Shown piece after piece: positions 17,475 through 25,553 of a stretch of DNA of 64,000 nucleotides. The position numbers were made by a program, and so were the translations under genes. How positions within the stretch are numbered: the first letter of the stretch is position 1; each line of letters opens with the position of its first letter. Below the pieces are notes generated by a model. The model made no database searches, was not told the DNA's origin, and saw nothing but the letters and a program-made list of their open reading frames with translations. Source of the DNA: Streptomyces cacaoi (lineage in GTDB: Bacteria > Actinomycetota > Actinomycetes > Streptomycetales > Streptomycetaceae); assembly GCF_006539165.1 (NCBI RefSeq), contig NZ_BJMM01000004.1, forward strand, positions 372,001-436,000, in the 5' to 3' direction.

Positions 17475-19082
17475 TCATGCCGGGCGGGTGGCCGGGCGCT
17501 GCCGCAGCCCGTAGGCCGACTCCCTCGGGTCGTCGCCGTTCGCGACGCTGATGCCCTGGAGATGGGTGGTGCTGACGACCGGCAGGTTCGACTCGCCGAA
17601 GGGGCCGCCGGACAGTCCGGTGCCGCCGTGCGCCGGCAGCGGGGCCACGGTGCCGATGTGCGAGTCGTTGACCTTGAGCAGACCGCCGACGGACAGCTCG
17701 GAGCAGAACCGGTCGATGATGTGCGGGTCCCGCGCCCACAGGGAGTTGCGCAGCCCGTAGCGGTTGGCGCCGAGGAAGTCGAGCACGCTGCTGAACAGCT
17801 TCTCGTCGTCGCCCGGGTCCTCGGGGACGACGACGGGCAGCATCGGGAAGAACGTCTCCTCCCGGACGGCGCGCACCCCGTCGGCGTGCTCCAGGCCGTC
17901 CACGCGCAGGACGGTCGGTGCGATGAAGGAGCCCGCCTCGTCCGGGTCGCCGTCCAGGTCGCAGCGGTGCCCGCCGGTGAGGACCTGGGCGCCGGACTCC
18001 ACGGCCTCGCGGAGGAACTCGAAGTAGTTGTCGGACTTCATGACGGGGCTGAGCCAGGCCGTCTCGTCCTCCGGCCGGCTCGGCCGGATCCGCTCGACCT
18101 CGGCGCGCAGCCGCTCCAGCAGCTCGTCGGCGACCGCCGGGTGGACGATGCCGAACTTCGGGACGAGGCAGACCTGTCCGGAGCCGATGAAGCTCTCCGT
18201 CAGGGCGCGGGCGGCGTGCGTGAGGTCGGCGTCCCGCCACACCACCAGCCCGTCGTTGCCCGCCAGTTCGAGGATGGGCTTGGTGCCGGCGGCCACGCAC
18301 TCCTGGCCGATGGCGATACCGCGGGTGCTGTCGCCGAAGTAGAAGATGTCGTCGACCAGCGGGCTGTCGATCCAGTGCCGCAGCGTCAGCGCCGTCGGCG
18401 CCGTGACGATGTTCAACGTGCCGGGCGGCGCGCCCAGTTCGTCCAGCAGCGGTGCGACCAGTTCCCGGTAGAGGAAGTGGGTGCCGGTGGGGCAGCCCTG
18501 CGGGGCGCGCAGGACGAGGGTGTTGCCGGCGGCGAGCACGGGCACCCCGACCGCGCTGTTCGTCGTCGCCGCGTTCTGCGGCGGGGTCAGGCCGACGACA
18601 CCGTCGGGCTTGCGGACCATCGCGAGCCGGCGCTGCGGGGTCTCGATCTCCTGGACGAGCTGGCGGCGGTAGAAGTCGACCGCCTCCGGGCCGGTGGAGT
18701 CCAGGATGCTCATCGCCTCGATGTCGGCGAACCGGCGCGGATGGCCCTCGGCGATCAGCAGCGCGGTGAACTCGTCGATACGGCGGTCCAGTTCCCGGTG
18801 GAAGCGGCCGATCAGTTCGAGGCGCCGCTCCAGGGGGACGGCCGCCCAGGCCGGTTTCGCGCTGTGCGCCGCCTCGGCCGCCGCCCGGAGCTGGTCGGGG
18901 CCGGCCATGGCGCAGCGGGAGAGGACCTTGTCGTCGGGCTGGAGCTCGCCGCCCTTGTCGAGCCGGCGCTTCATGGAGACCGCGGTGAGGACGTCGTCGA
19001 GCATCAAGCTGGTATGGACGGCGTGCACATGGCCGGTCCCCGCGGTGTCCTCGCCGCCGATGTAGAGGGAGTAGTCCTTCAC
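17475..19082 (-). CDS. Aldehyde dehydrogenase superfamily protein
   Basis: A 535-residue NAD(P)-dependent enzyme. The catalytic Cys305 lies in GSGQVCLVPKF and the general-base Glu272 in LELAGNDG, so it has the full set of a classical aldehyde dehydrogenase. VLAAGNTLVLRAP and the FGDSTRG segment mark the cofactor site. In this operon it may act in the aldehyde/acid step next to the aminotransferase, either reducing an activated acyl group to the aldehyde or oxidising an aldehyde. The retained Glu argues against a dedicated acylating enzyme, so the direction is open. The GTG start overlaps the SRPBCC stop by 4 bp. Confidence 0.85.
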   Translation of the reverse strand: MKDYSLYIGGEDTAGTGHVHAVHTSLMLDDVLTAVSMKRRLDKGGELQPDDKVLSRCAMAGPDQLRAAAEAAHSAKPAWAAVPLERRLELIGRFHRELDRRIDEFTALLIAEGHPRRFADIEAMSILDSTGPEAVDFYRRQLVQEIETPQRRLAMVRKPDGVVGLTPPQNAATTNSAVGVPVLAAGNTLVLRAPQGCPTGTHFLYRELVAPLLDELGAPPGTLNIVTAPTALTLRHWIDSPLVDDIFYFGDSTRGIAIGQECVAAGTKPILELAGNDGLVVWRDADLTHAARALTESFIGSGQVCLVPKFGIVHPAVADELLERLRAEVERIRPSRPEDETAWLSPVMKSDNYFEFLREAVESGAQVLTGGHRCDLDGDPDEAGSFIAPTVLRVDGLEHADGVRAVREETFFPMLPVVVPEDPGDDEKLFSSVLDFLGANRYGLRNSLWARDPHIIDRFCSELSVGGLLKVNDSHIGTVAPLPAHGGTGLSGGPFGESNLPVVSTTHLQGISVANGDDPRESAYGLRQRPATRPA

Positions 19083-19624
19083 GAGGCCACCGCCCCCTGC
19101 TCGGCTGCCGCCACGGTGTCCGCCGTGGCGTGGTCGAGGACCGCGTAGTCGGGCGCGACGGACTCGTCCGGCTGCTCGTCGGGCGGGAAGTGGACGGTGT
19201 CGCCGAGCAGTCCGAGGAGGATCAGCTCGAAGTTCTCCTTGAGCACCCGTGCGGCGATGGGCTCGACGATGGACTCGATACTGCTGACGCCGAAGTCGAA
19301 GGTGGACTCCATGTAGATGTCGCAGCCCTCCGCCGTGGGCACGACGCGGTAGGCCCCGGTGAGGATGTCGAAGTCGCCCTCGTCCTGTTCGAAGGTGAGG
19401 GTGAGGGCGTCCCGGTTGATGTGGTCCTTCTCGGACCAGTTGAGGATGCCCTTGCGGAAGATGACGGACCAGCGGCTGTCGAAGTCGTCGGCCGAGGTCC
19501 GCTCGATCTCGATGGTGCGGACGGGATCCACCAGTTCCGGGTACTTCTCGAAGTCGATGATCTTCTCGAACGCCTCGCTCGGGTCTCCGCCGGGGAACCG
19601 GGCGAGCAGCCTGGCATGACGCAT
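19079..19624 (-). CDS. SRPBCC (polyketide cyclase-like) protein
   Basis: A 181-residue helix-grip protein related to polyketide cyclase/dehydrases: AFEKIIDFEKYPELVDPVRT, then SRWSVIFRKGILNWSEKD and the long C-terminal helix SIVEPIAARVLKENFELILL. It is coupled to the aldehyde dehydrogenase by a 4-bp overlap. The SRPBCC at 14914 is a second family member in the same operon, with little shared sequence. It could shuttle or shape a hydrophobic intermediate, or perform a dehydration that the dedicated FAS lacks. This is an inference. Confidence 0.78.
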   Translation of the reverse strand: MRHARLLARFPGGDPSEAFEKIIDFEKYPELVDPVRTIEIERTSADDFDSRWSVIFRKGILNWSEKDHINRDALTLTFEQDEGDFDILTGAYRVVPTAEGCDIYMESTFDFGVSSIESIVEPIAARVLKENFELILLGLLGDTVHFPPDEQPDESVAPDYAVLDHATADTVAAAEQGAVAS

Positions 19625-19750
19625 GGTGGGGCCTCCGGTGACGCGAAGGGGCAGGGGAACGCGGCCGCAGCCGCGCGGGAATGCGGGGACGGGCGGGGGA
19701 CCGGCCCGGACGCCGGCCGTGCGGCGGCGGGCGGGCCGCGGCCGGGCCGG

Positions 19751-21043
19751 TCAGCGGCGGGCGGGGAAGAGCCCGGCCAGGTGCTCGGCCGTGCCCTCGA
19801 CGGCGCTGAACAGCCAGTCGAGGTCGGCCTCGCTGAGGCAGGCCGGCGGGGTCACCCGGATCACGCTGGACGCGTTGAGCGAGTGGTTGGTGACGACGCC
19901 GCGGTCCAGCAGCTCGAAGAGGAACTCGCCCGCGTACTCGCCCGACTGGAACTCCATGGCGAACAGCAGCCCGGTGCCGCGCACCTCCTTGACCAGGTGC
20001 GGGCAGACCCGGTCGAAGATCTCGCGCAGCCCCGCGAGGATGCGCGGGCCCAGCTCGGCGGCGCGCTCGGGGATCCGCTCCTCGACGATGGCGTGCGCGG
20101 CGGCCTCGGCGGCGGCCATGGCGATCGGCGCGCAGGAGAACGTCGAGGAGTGCAGCAGCGGGTCGCGGTTGATGAGCGCGTACGCCTCCGGGGTGGCCAC
20201 GGCCGCCGCCACCGGCACCACGCCGCCGCTCAGCCCCTTGCCGATCAGCATGATGTCGGGCGCGACGTCGCCGCAGGCCCACAGCTGTCCGCAGCGGCCC
20301 ATGCCGGTGAGGATCTCGTCGAAGATGAGCGTGGCGCCGAACTCGTCGCAGGCCTCCCTGACCTGGCGCAGATAGCCGTCGGGCGGCAGGATGACGCCGC
20401 CCTCGCCCTGCACCGGCTCCATGATCACGCAGCCTTCGCCGGGTGCGGCGGCCAGTTCGCGGCGGAGCGCGTCGATGTCGCCGAAGGGCACATGGCTGCG
20501 GTCGGGCAGCAGCGGCTCGAACGGTGTCTGGTAGATCTCCCGTGCGGTGACGCTCAGCGCGCCCATGGTCTTGCCGTGGAAGCCGTTGACGGTGGAGATG
20601 AGCCGGCGCTTGCCCAGGCCGCGCGCCATCTTGATGGCGGCCTCGGTCGCCTCGCTGCCGGAGGGCACGAAGTGCACGTACTCCAGCCCGGGGTGGGTGA
20701 GGTCGGCCACGGCCTTGGCGGCGCGGGCCGCCACCGGCTCCAGCAGCACACGGGTGGCGAGGGGGTGCGTGGTCACCTGGCGGACCACGGCCGAGGTGAC
20801 GGCCGGGTGCCGGTGTCCGAGGATGAAGACGCCGTACCCGCCGCACTCCAGATAGCGGCGTCCGTCGTGGCCGAAGAGGTAGGCGCCCTCGCTGGCGACC
20901 TCGCTGTGCCCGCCGAGCATCTCGGCGACGGAGGCCCGGCCCTTGTTGAGGTGGGAGCGGGAGATGTTGACGATCTCGTGGAAGTCGAAGCCGGCTGCGT
21001 CGGCCTGCTCGTCGGCCGGAGCCGGGGCCGCGTCGATGGTCAT
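19751..21043 (-). CDS. Class III PLP-dependent aminotransferase
   Basis: Fold-type I aminotransferase of 430 residues (ornithine/omega-amino acid family). SGSEATEAAIKMARG binds the cofactor phosphate, FHGKTMGALS follows, IFDEILTGMGR carries the Asp that holds the pyridine nitrogen, and Lys269 in MLIGKGLSGG forms the internal aldimine. The family commonly transaminates omega-aldehydes. With the fatty-acid genes, the likely product is a long-chain primary amine for the N-hydroxylase encoded next. The amino donor is unknown. It has its own 5' space of about 60 bases. Confidence 0.88.
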   Translation of the reverse strand: MTIDAAPAPADEQADAAGFDFHEIVNISRSHLNKGRASVAEMLGGHSEVASEGAYLFGHDGRRYLECGGYGVFILGHRHPAVTSAVVRQVTTHPLATRVLLEPVAARAAKAVADLTHPGLEYVHFVPSGSEATEAAIKMARGLGKRRLISTVNGFHGKTMGALSVTAREIYQTPFEPLLPDRSHVPFGDIDALRRELAAAPGEGCVIMEPVQGEGGVILPPDGYLRQVREACDEFGATLIFDEILTGMGRCGQLWACGDVAPDIMLIGKGLSGGVVPVAAAVATPEAYALINRDPLLHSSTFSCAPIAMAAAEAAAHAIVEERIPERAAELGPRILAGLREIFDRVCPHLVKEVRGTGLLFAMEFQSGEYAGEFLFELLDRGVVTNHSLNASSVIRVTPPACLSEADLDWLFSAVEGTAEHLAGLFPARR

Positions 21044-21102
21044 CGGTTACGTCCTCTCACTTCTTTCGGGCATGCGGCTTCTGGGCGTGCGGGCCGGGGT
21101 GG

Positions 21103-22233
21103 TCAGGTGACGTTGATCCGGCCGCCGTTGATGTAGTCGGTGAAGGAGTCGATCGAGCCGGTGCGGTTCGGCGGGTGCAGGGCCAGGGCGTGCGAGGAGG
21201 CCAGCAGCAGGGCGACATCGGGCGAGGAGACGAACGCGACCCCGCCGAGCAGCTCGATGCAGCTGGACGCGGCCCGGGCGAGGGCGTCCTGGATGGCGAA
21301 CCGGCCGATGAGCAGCCGGGCGAACGCCTCGTTGTCGTGCTCGGCGGCCTCGTGCTCGCGGGCGAGGCCCTCCAACTGGAGTGCGGCGCCCTCCACTTCG
21401 CACAGCAGCTGGACCTGGTCCGACTTCGGCGCCCGGCCCTTCTCGAAGACCCGCTCGGCCAGGGCGCTCACGGCACCCACATAGCTCGCGGTGATCAGCA
21501 GCTCGAACCACAGGAAGCTGTACAGGGTGAGCTTGTCCAGCTGGTGGCCGAAGCCGACGGAGGTCTCGATGACGAGGTCGCGGTGGACGAAGGCGTCCTC
21601 GATCACCACCTCCTCGCTCTCCGCGCCGGCCAGCGCCCACGAGTTCCAGAAGGGTTCGATACGGACGCCGGGGGTCTCGGTGGGGATGACCGCCACGGCC
21701 ATCACGGGCTTGCCGTCGTCCCCGTCGACGGCGATGCCGGCGGTGATCAGATCCATCGAGCGGGACAGGCTGCACGGCTTCTTGCGCCCGCTGACCAGGT
21801 AGCCGTCCTCGACCGGTGTGGCCTGCATACCGGGGCTGAGGATGGGCTGTCCCGGCTTGCCCTCGGCGAAGGCGGAGGAGACCAGCCGGTGGTCGCGGGC
21901 CACGGCCTCCAGCAGCAGCCACTCGAAGCCGGTGCTGTCGTCGCCCAGCGAGACGATCGAGGCCATGCTGAAGTGGTGCATGGTCGTCGCCACGGCCAGG
22001 CTGGGGGAGCGGGCACCCAGCGCGCGCTGGACCCGCACCGCGTCCACGGCGTTGGCGCCGGAGCCGCCGAACTCGGTGGGCACGAGCAGCCCCGGCCCGG
22101 CCGAGTCCCGGAACAGCCCGATGCCCGGGCTCTCCTTGCTCTCCAGGACGTGCAGCGGCACCTCGGCCAACGCCTTGTCGAGATGCGGAATGTACTGCTC
22201 CAGTGTCTGGCGCTCCCGTTCGAGGAACTTCAC
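21103..22233 (-). CDS. Flavin-dependent amine N-hydroxylase candidate (VlmH-like, acyl-CoA dehydrogenase fold)
   Basis: A 376-residue protein of the acyl-CoA dehydrogenase fold: LVPTEFGGSGANAVDAVRVQ, then GRKKPCSLSRSMDLITAGI and a C-terminal helical domain with RFAIQDALARAASSCIELLG. In valanimycin biosynthesis a protein of this fold, VlmH, hydroxylates isobutylamine using FMNH2 from VlmR. Here a flavin reductase (14046-14873), an aminotransferase and a VlmA-like gene share the operon. That supports N-hydroxylation of an alkylamine rather than acyl-CoA oxidation. GTG 22233 overlaps the preceding stop (GTGA). A plain acyl-CoA dehydrogenase remains possible. Confidence 0.75.
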   Translation of the reverse strand: MKFLERERQTLEQYIPHLDKALAEVPLHVLESKESPGIGLFRDSAGPGLLVPTEFGGSGANAVDAVRVQRALGARSPSLAVATTMHHFSMASIVSLGDDSTGFEWLLLEAVARDHRLVSSAFAEGKPGQPILSPGMQATPVEDGYLVSGRKKPCSLSRSMDLITAGIAVDGDDGKPVMAVAVIPTETPGVRIEPFWNSWALAGAESEEVVIEDAFVHRDLVIETSVGFGHQLDKLTLYSFLWFELLITASYVGAVSALAERVFEKGRAPKSDQVQLLCEVEGAALQLEGLAREHEAAEHDNEAFARLLIGRFAIQDALARAASSCIELLGGVAFVSSPDVALLLASSHALALHPPNRTGSIDSFTDYINGGRINVT

Positions 22234-22931
22234 CCCACACCTCCGGCTTCTCGTCGTGTGCTCGTCCGTTGTGCGCCCGAGGCCGCTTCCTCGGCCGCCA
22301 GCCGCTGCCGCAGCAGCCCGGCGCCCTCCCCGTGCAGATCCGCACCGGCGTCGGCACGTCCGCACACCGCCATGACCAGGGCCTCCGCCGGGCCGCGTAC
22401 CTCGGCGCCGGTCCCGGCCCGGTACGGCACGTCGTCCGCGACCAGCCGCAGCCCGCGCAGCCGGGCCGCGCTGCCCACCCGGCCGCTCAGCTTCCCCAGC
22501 GACTGGAGAGCGGCGAGCAGCCGGGCCTCCGGGATCCGCCGCGGCAGCCCCAGGGGACGGCGGATGTCCTGGTGGTGGACCAGGTGGTCGGTGAACAGCT
22601 CCGCGCGGGGGATCAGCGCCGTCGGCCCCTTCGGCCGGCCGCTGGTGCCCTCCCGGAAGGCCGCGAGGATCCGGGCGGGGTCGTGCCGGGCGGCGAACCG
22701 GCGGGCCAGCACCTCCGACGCCTTCTCGACGGAGCCCCCGCAGCGCAGGACGACGCCGAGATAGGCGGGCAGCGAGGCGTTGTGGCCCGCCGCCATGTGG
22801 CTCACCACCTCGCGCACCCGCCAGCCCGTGCACAGCGTGGGGCTGTTCCAGGCGGAATCGGGCAGGTCCGCGAGAAAGCCGGCGAGGTCCCGGCTCTCCT
22901 CCTGCATCAGTCTCAGGTAGTCGAACTTCAC
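22230..22931 (-). CDS. Maleylpyruvate isomerase/DinB-like (TIGR03083 type) protein
   Basis: A 233-residue protein of the mycothiol-dependent maleylpyruvate isomerase N-terminal/DinB superfamily: an N-terminal four-helix bundle (LCTGWRVREVVSHMAAGHNA) and LFTDHLVHHQDIRRPLGLPR with the conserved metal-site histidines (H-x3-H spacing and HHQD). Members bind a divalent metal and some use thiols. GTG 22931 follows AGGAGGT. It is coupled to the N-hydroxylase gene by a 4-bp overlap, so a pathway role (detoxification or rearrangement of a reactive N-oxy species) is possible but unproven. Confidence 0.78.
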   Translation of the reverse strand: MKFDYLRLMQEESRDLAGFLADLPDSAWNSPTLCTGWRVREVVSHMAAGHNASLPAYLGVVLRCGGSVEKASEVLARRFAARHDPARILAAFREGTSGRPKGPTALIPRAELFTDHLVHHQDIRRPLGLPRRIPEARLLAALQSLGKLSGRVGSAARLRGLRLVADDVPYRAGTGAEVRGPAEALVMAVCGRADAGADLHGEGAGLLRQRLAAEEAASGAQRTSTRREAGGVG

Positions 22932-22991
22932 GTACACCTCCTGGGGCACGGATGACGCGGTGTCGCGGGACGCCCGGGCGGACGCGCGCGG

Positions 22992-23011
22992 CCGTGCGGC
23001 CGGCCGCACGG
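22992..23011. promoter_or_regulatory. 20-bp perfect palindrome between operon genes
   Basis: CCGTGCGGCC followed at once by its exact complement (no spacer). It lies in the 175-bp gap between the FAD oxidoreductase stop (23107) and the maleylpyruvate-isomerase-like start (22931). Beside it (23038-23090) is a short GGTGCGGGTGGC-type repeat. It could be an mRNA hairpin that adjusts expression of the downstream half of the operon, or a protein site. Confidence 0.45.
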
Positions 23012-23106
23012 GGGACTGCGCGGGGGGCCGGGCGGCGAACGGTGCGGGTGGCGGTGCGGGTGGTGGTGCGGATGGTGCGGCAGGCGGGGCGGGAAGCCGC
23101 GCGGGG

Positions 23107-24516
23107 TCACCGGCGGCCGCGCGCCGGGAGCCCGCGCAGCCGCTGCACCAGCGCGCCGCCGCGGTCGAGGGCGTCCATGGCCGTCACATAGCTCCTGACG
23201 AACGCGGGGCGCAGCGGCCCCAGTCGGGGGGTGCCGGTGCGCACCCGGTACCAGGGGCGGCTCTCGTGCTTGCGGCCGCCGGTGAGCAGCTCGGCGACGG
23301 CGGGACCGCAGCCGACGGACATCGCCAGCCCGTGCCCCGTCCACGCGCCCGCGAACAGCACCCGCGGCTGCCCCGGCACCGGCCCCAGCACGGGGATCCG
23401 GTCGAGCGTCGCGCCCGTCAGCCCCGACCAGCGGTGGGTGAACGGCACATGGCCGAGCGCCGGGAACCGCTGCCCGAACTCGCCCTCCAGCCGCCGCCAC
23501 AGCTCCTCGGAGAAGGAGCGGGGGGCCTCGGCGCCGCACACCGGTCCGCCGCCGAACAGCAGCCGGCCGGCCGCGTCGAAGCGGTAGTAGGAGAAGAAGA
23601 ACCGCTGGTCGATCACGGCCTCGTGGCCGCTCCAGCCCAGCGCCGCACGCTCCCCGGACGACAGCGGCCGGGTCGCCAGCACATGGGTGCGCACCGGCAC
23701 GATCCGCCGCCCGTGCGGCAGCCCCGGCGGGGTGTAGCCGTCCGTGGCGATCACCACCCGGCGCGCGTCGACCTGCCCGTACGGGCCGACCTTCAGCCGG
23801 CTCCCGGTGCCCTCCGGCGCGATCCCGGTGACGGGGCTGCGCTCGACGATCCGGCCCCCGGCCCGCTCGACGGCCTCGGCCAGCCCGAGGGTGAGCCCCA
23901 GCGGGTCCACCTGGACGACCGGCTCGTAGGCCAGCGCGCCGAAGTACCCGTCGTGGCCCAGCCGTTCGGCCAGCACACCGCGGTCCAGATAGGGCACGTC
24001 GATGCCCAGCTCGGCGAAGGAGCGCTCCTCGCGCCGCAGCATCGCCGCCTGCGCCCCGGTGGCCGCGCACAGCACATGGGTGCTCGGCGTCATCGCACAG
24101 TCGATGCCCTCGTCCTCGACGAGGCCCCGCACCGTCTCCACGCACTCCTGGCTGTAGCGGAAGACCTCGCGGGCCGTCTCGTCGCCGTAGCGCCGGCGCA
24201 GCGGCCCGATCCGGCCGCCGACGCCGGGGCCGACGATCCCGGTGCTGCGCCCGCTGGCGCCGGCACCCACCCGGTCGGCCTCCACCACCAGCACCGACAA
24301 CTCCGGCTTGCGGCGCAGCAGGTGCAGCGCCGTCGACAGCCCGGTCAGCCCGGCGCCGACGACCGCGACATCGACGGTGGTGCGGCCGGTGAGGTGCTCC
24401 CGCTCCGGCGCGGGCTCACGGTCCTGCTCCCAGACGGGCATCTCGTGCGGCGCGATCCGGTGCCGGACCGGCCGTGCGGCGCTGCTCGCCGTCTGCGGGG
24501 CCTGCGAGGTCGTCAT
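23107..24516 (-). CDS. FAD-dependent oxidoreductase of the DAO/PuuB family
   Basis: A 469-residue amine/amino-acid oxidase-type flavoprotein. The N-terminal dinucleotide motif is VAVVGAGLTGLSTALHLLRR, followed by EADRVGAGASGRSTG. The C-terminal FAD contacts are FAGAWTGHGLAMSVGCG. The fold is that of gamma-glutamylputrescine oxidase and glycine oxidase, which oxidise secondary amines and N-substituted amino acids. An N-(alkylamino)-amino acid would suit such an active site, so it is a candidate for hydrazine oxidation in this pathway. ATG 24516 overlaps the stop of the aminoacyltransferase gene by 4 bp. Confidence 0.82.
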   Translation of the reverse strand: MTTSQAPQTASSAARPVRHRIAPHEMPVWEQDREPAPEREHLTGRTTVDVAVVGAGLTGLSTALHLLRRKPELSVLVVEADRVGAGASGRSTGIVGPGVGGRIGPLRRRYGDETAREVFRYSQECVETVRGLVEDEGIDCAMTPSTHVLCAATGAQAAMLRREERSFAELGIDVPYLDRGVLAERLGHDGYFGALAYEPVVQVDPLGLTLGLAEAVERAGGRIVERSPVTGIAPEGTGSRLKVGPYGQVDARRVVIATDGYTPPGLPHGRRIVPVRTHVLATRPLSSGERAALGWSGHEAVIDQRFFFSYYRFDAAGRLLFGGGPVCGAEAPRSFSEELWRRLEGEFGQRFPALGHVPFTHRWSGLTGATLDRIPVLGPVPGQPRVLFAGAWTGHGLAMSVGCGPAVAELLTGGRKHESRPWYRVRTGTPRLGPLRPAFVRSYVTAMDALDRGGALVQRLRGLPARGRR

Positions 24517-25553
24517 ATCAGGTTCGCCACCTTCATCAGCCGCCACACGTCGATGAGGCGCAACCGCCCCGGGAACGCCAGGTACTCGGGCGTCTCCAGC
24601 TGCGGGCGCCATTTGCGTTTGAACGACGCCTGACTGGCGGCGGGGTAGAGGGACTGGCCGCGCTCGGCGAGCAGCCGGATGGCGCGCGCCGCCGACGGAT
24701 GGCTGCTGTCCAGCTCGTTCTGTGGATCCAGGCCGATGAACGGGGTCAGGCCCAGGTGCAGCCACGGGTCGCCCTGCTCCTGCATCCGCTCGGCGGCCAG
24801 CGCGAAGGCCATCTCGATGGCGCCGCGCGCCCCTTCGGGCCGGCGCCGGGTCAGGTCGTAGAGCCAGCCGGGTCGGTTGCCGAGCACCGGCGAGTAGGAG
24901 ATGTAGGCGACCACGTCGTCCTCGCCGGTGCCGCCCTCGCGGCGCGCGATGAAGGTGCGCCGCAGATCCTGATAGGCGCCGGTGCGCTCGCCGACGAAGA
25001 ACCGGATCTCCCGGGTCAGCCGCCCCTTCTGCCGCAGCCACGAGGCGTCGATGGCGTCCAACTGCCGCTTCAGCCCGGCGACTTCCTCGTCCGCGACATC
25101 GCGGCCGAGTTCCTGCACGGTGATACCGTCCCGCCGGGCACGCGAAACCATGTTGCGGGTTTTCACGAAAGCCCGGCCGCGCAGCGTGAATTCGGGCAGC
25201 GCAATACTGAAGGACGTGCCGAACTGGTTGGTGTGGAAACCGTGCGCGGCCTGCAATTCGGCGTCCTCGCGCAGCAGCTGGACGGCGATGACACGCACCC
25301 GCTGCTCCTTTGCCCGCCGCACGAATGCAGCCAGCAATTCGTGCCGGGACTCCGGCGGCGCCACCGGGCCACCGAACTGCACCCAGATGCGCCGCGCCGG
25401 CCGATAGGCGATGAACCCCTCGATTCCCGGCTCGGTGAAGTAGTGGTTGCCTTCGTTCAACGAGAGAAAGCCCGAGGGATTGGTGCCGTACCGGTGCATG
25501 GCGCGCAGCCGGACATCGTCGAGGACACGGGGAGGCTCGGGTGCTGCGGTCAT
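24513..25553 (-). CDS. DUF2156/MprF-type aminoacyltransferase, VlmA-like
   Basis: A 346-residue GNAT-fold protein of the phosphatidylglycerol lysyltransferase C-terminal (DUF2156) family: GFLSLNEGNHYFTEPGIEGF at the start, then FGGPVAPPESRHELL, VRVIAVQLLREDAEL and the C-terminal WRPQLETPEYLAFPGRLRL. VlmA of valanimycin is an MprF homologue that moves seryl from seryl-tRNA to the hydroxylamine oxygen. The soluble architecture here (no membrane domain), plus the neighbouring N-hydroxylase and small membrane protein, makes tRNA-dependent O-aminoacylation of an alkylhydroxylamine the leading proposal. The amino acid is unknown and no aminoacyl-tRNA synthetase is encoded in the window. Start and stop overlap both neighbours (ATGA). 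Confidence 0.78.
   Translation of the reverse strand: MTAAPEPPRVLDDVRLRAMHRYGTNPSGFLSLNEGNHYFTEPGIEGFIAYRPARRIWVQFGGPVAPPESRHELLAAFVRRAKEQRVRVIAVQLLREDAELQAAHGFHTNQFGTSFSIALPEFTLRGRAFVKTRNMVSRARRDGITVQELGRDVADEEVAGLKRQLDAIDASWLRQKGRLTREIRFFVGERTGAYQDLRRTFIARREGGTGEDDVVAYISYSPVLGNRPGWLYDLTRRRPEGARGAIEMAFALAAERMQEQGDPWLHLGLTPFIGLDPQNELDSSHPSAARAIRLLAERGQSLYPAASQASFKRKWRPQLETPEYLAFPGRLRLIDVWRLMKVANLI

Noticed and set aside
17475..19082. LuxC-type acyl reductase
   Set aside because: The protein has the Cys and Glu pair and segments of ordinary aldehyde dehydrogenases, not the LuxC pattern; the reductive role is left as a possibility only.
19130..21136. Long plus-strand frame opposite the SRPBCC and aminotransferase genes
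   Set aside because: The antisense protein is Gly/Val/Asp/Glu-rich with no family pattern. In very GC-rich DNA the strand opposite a gene is often open.
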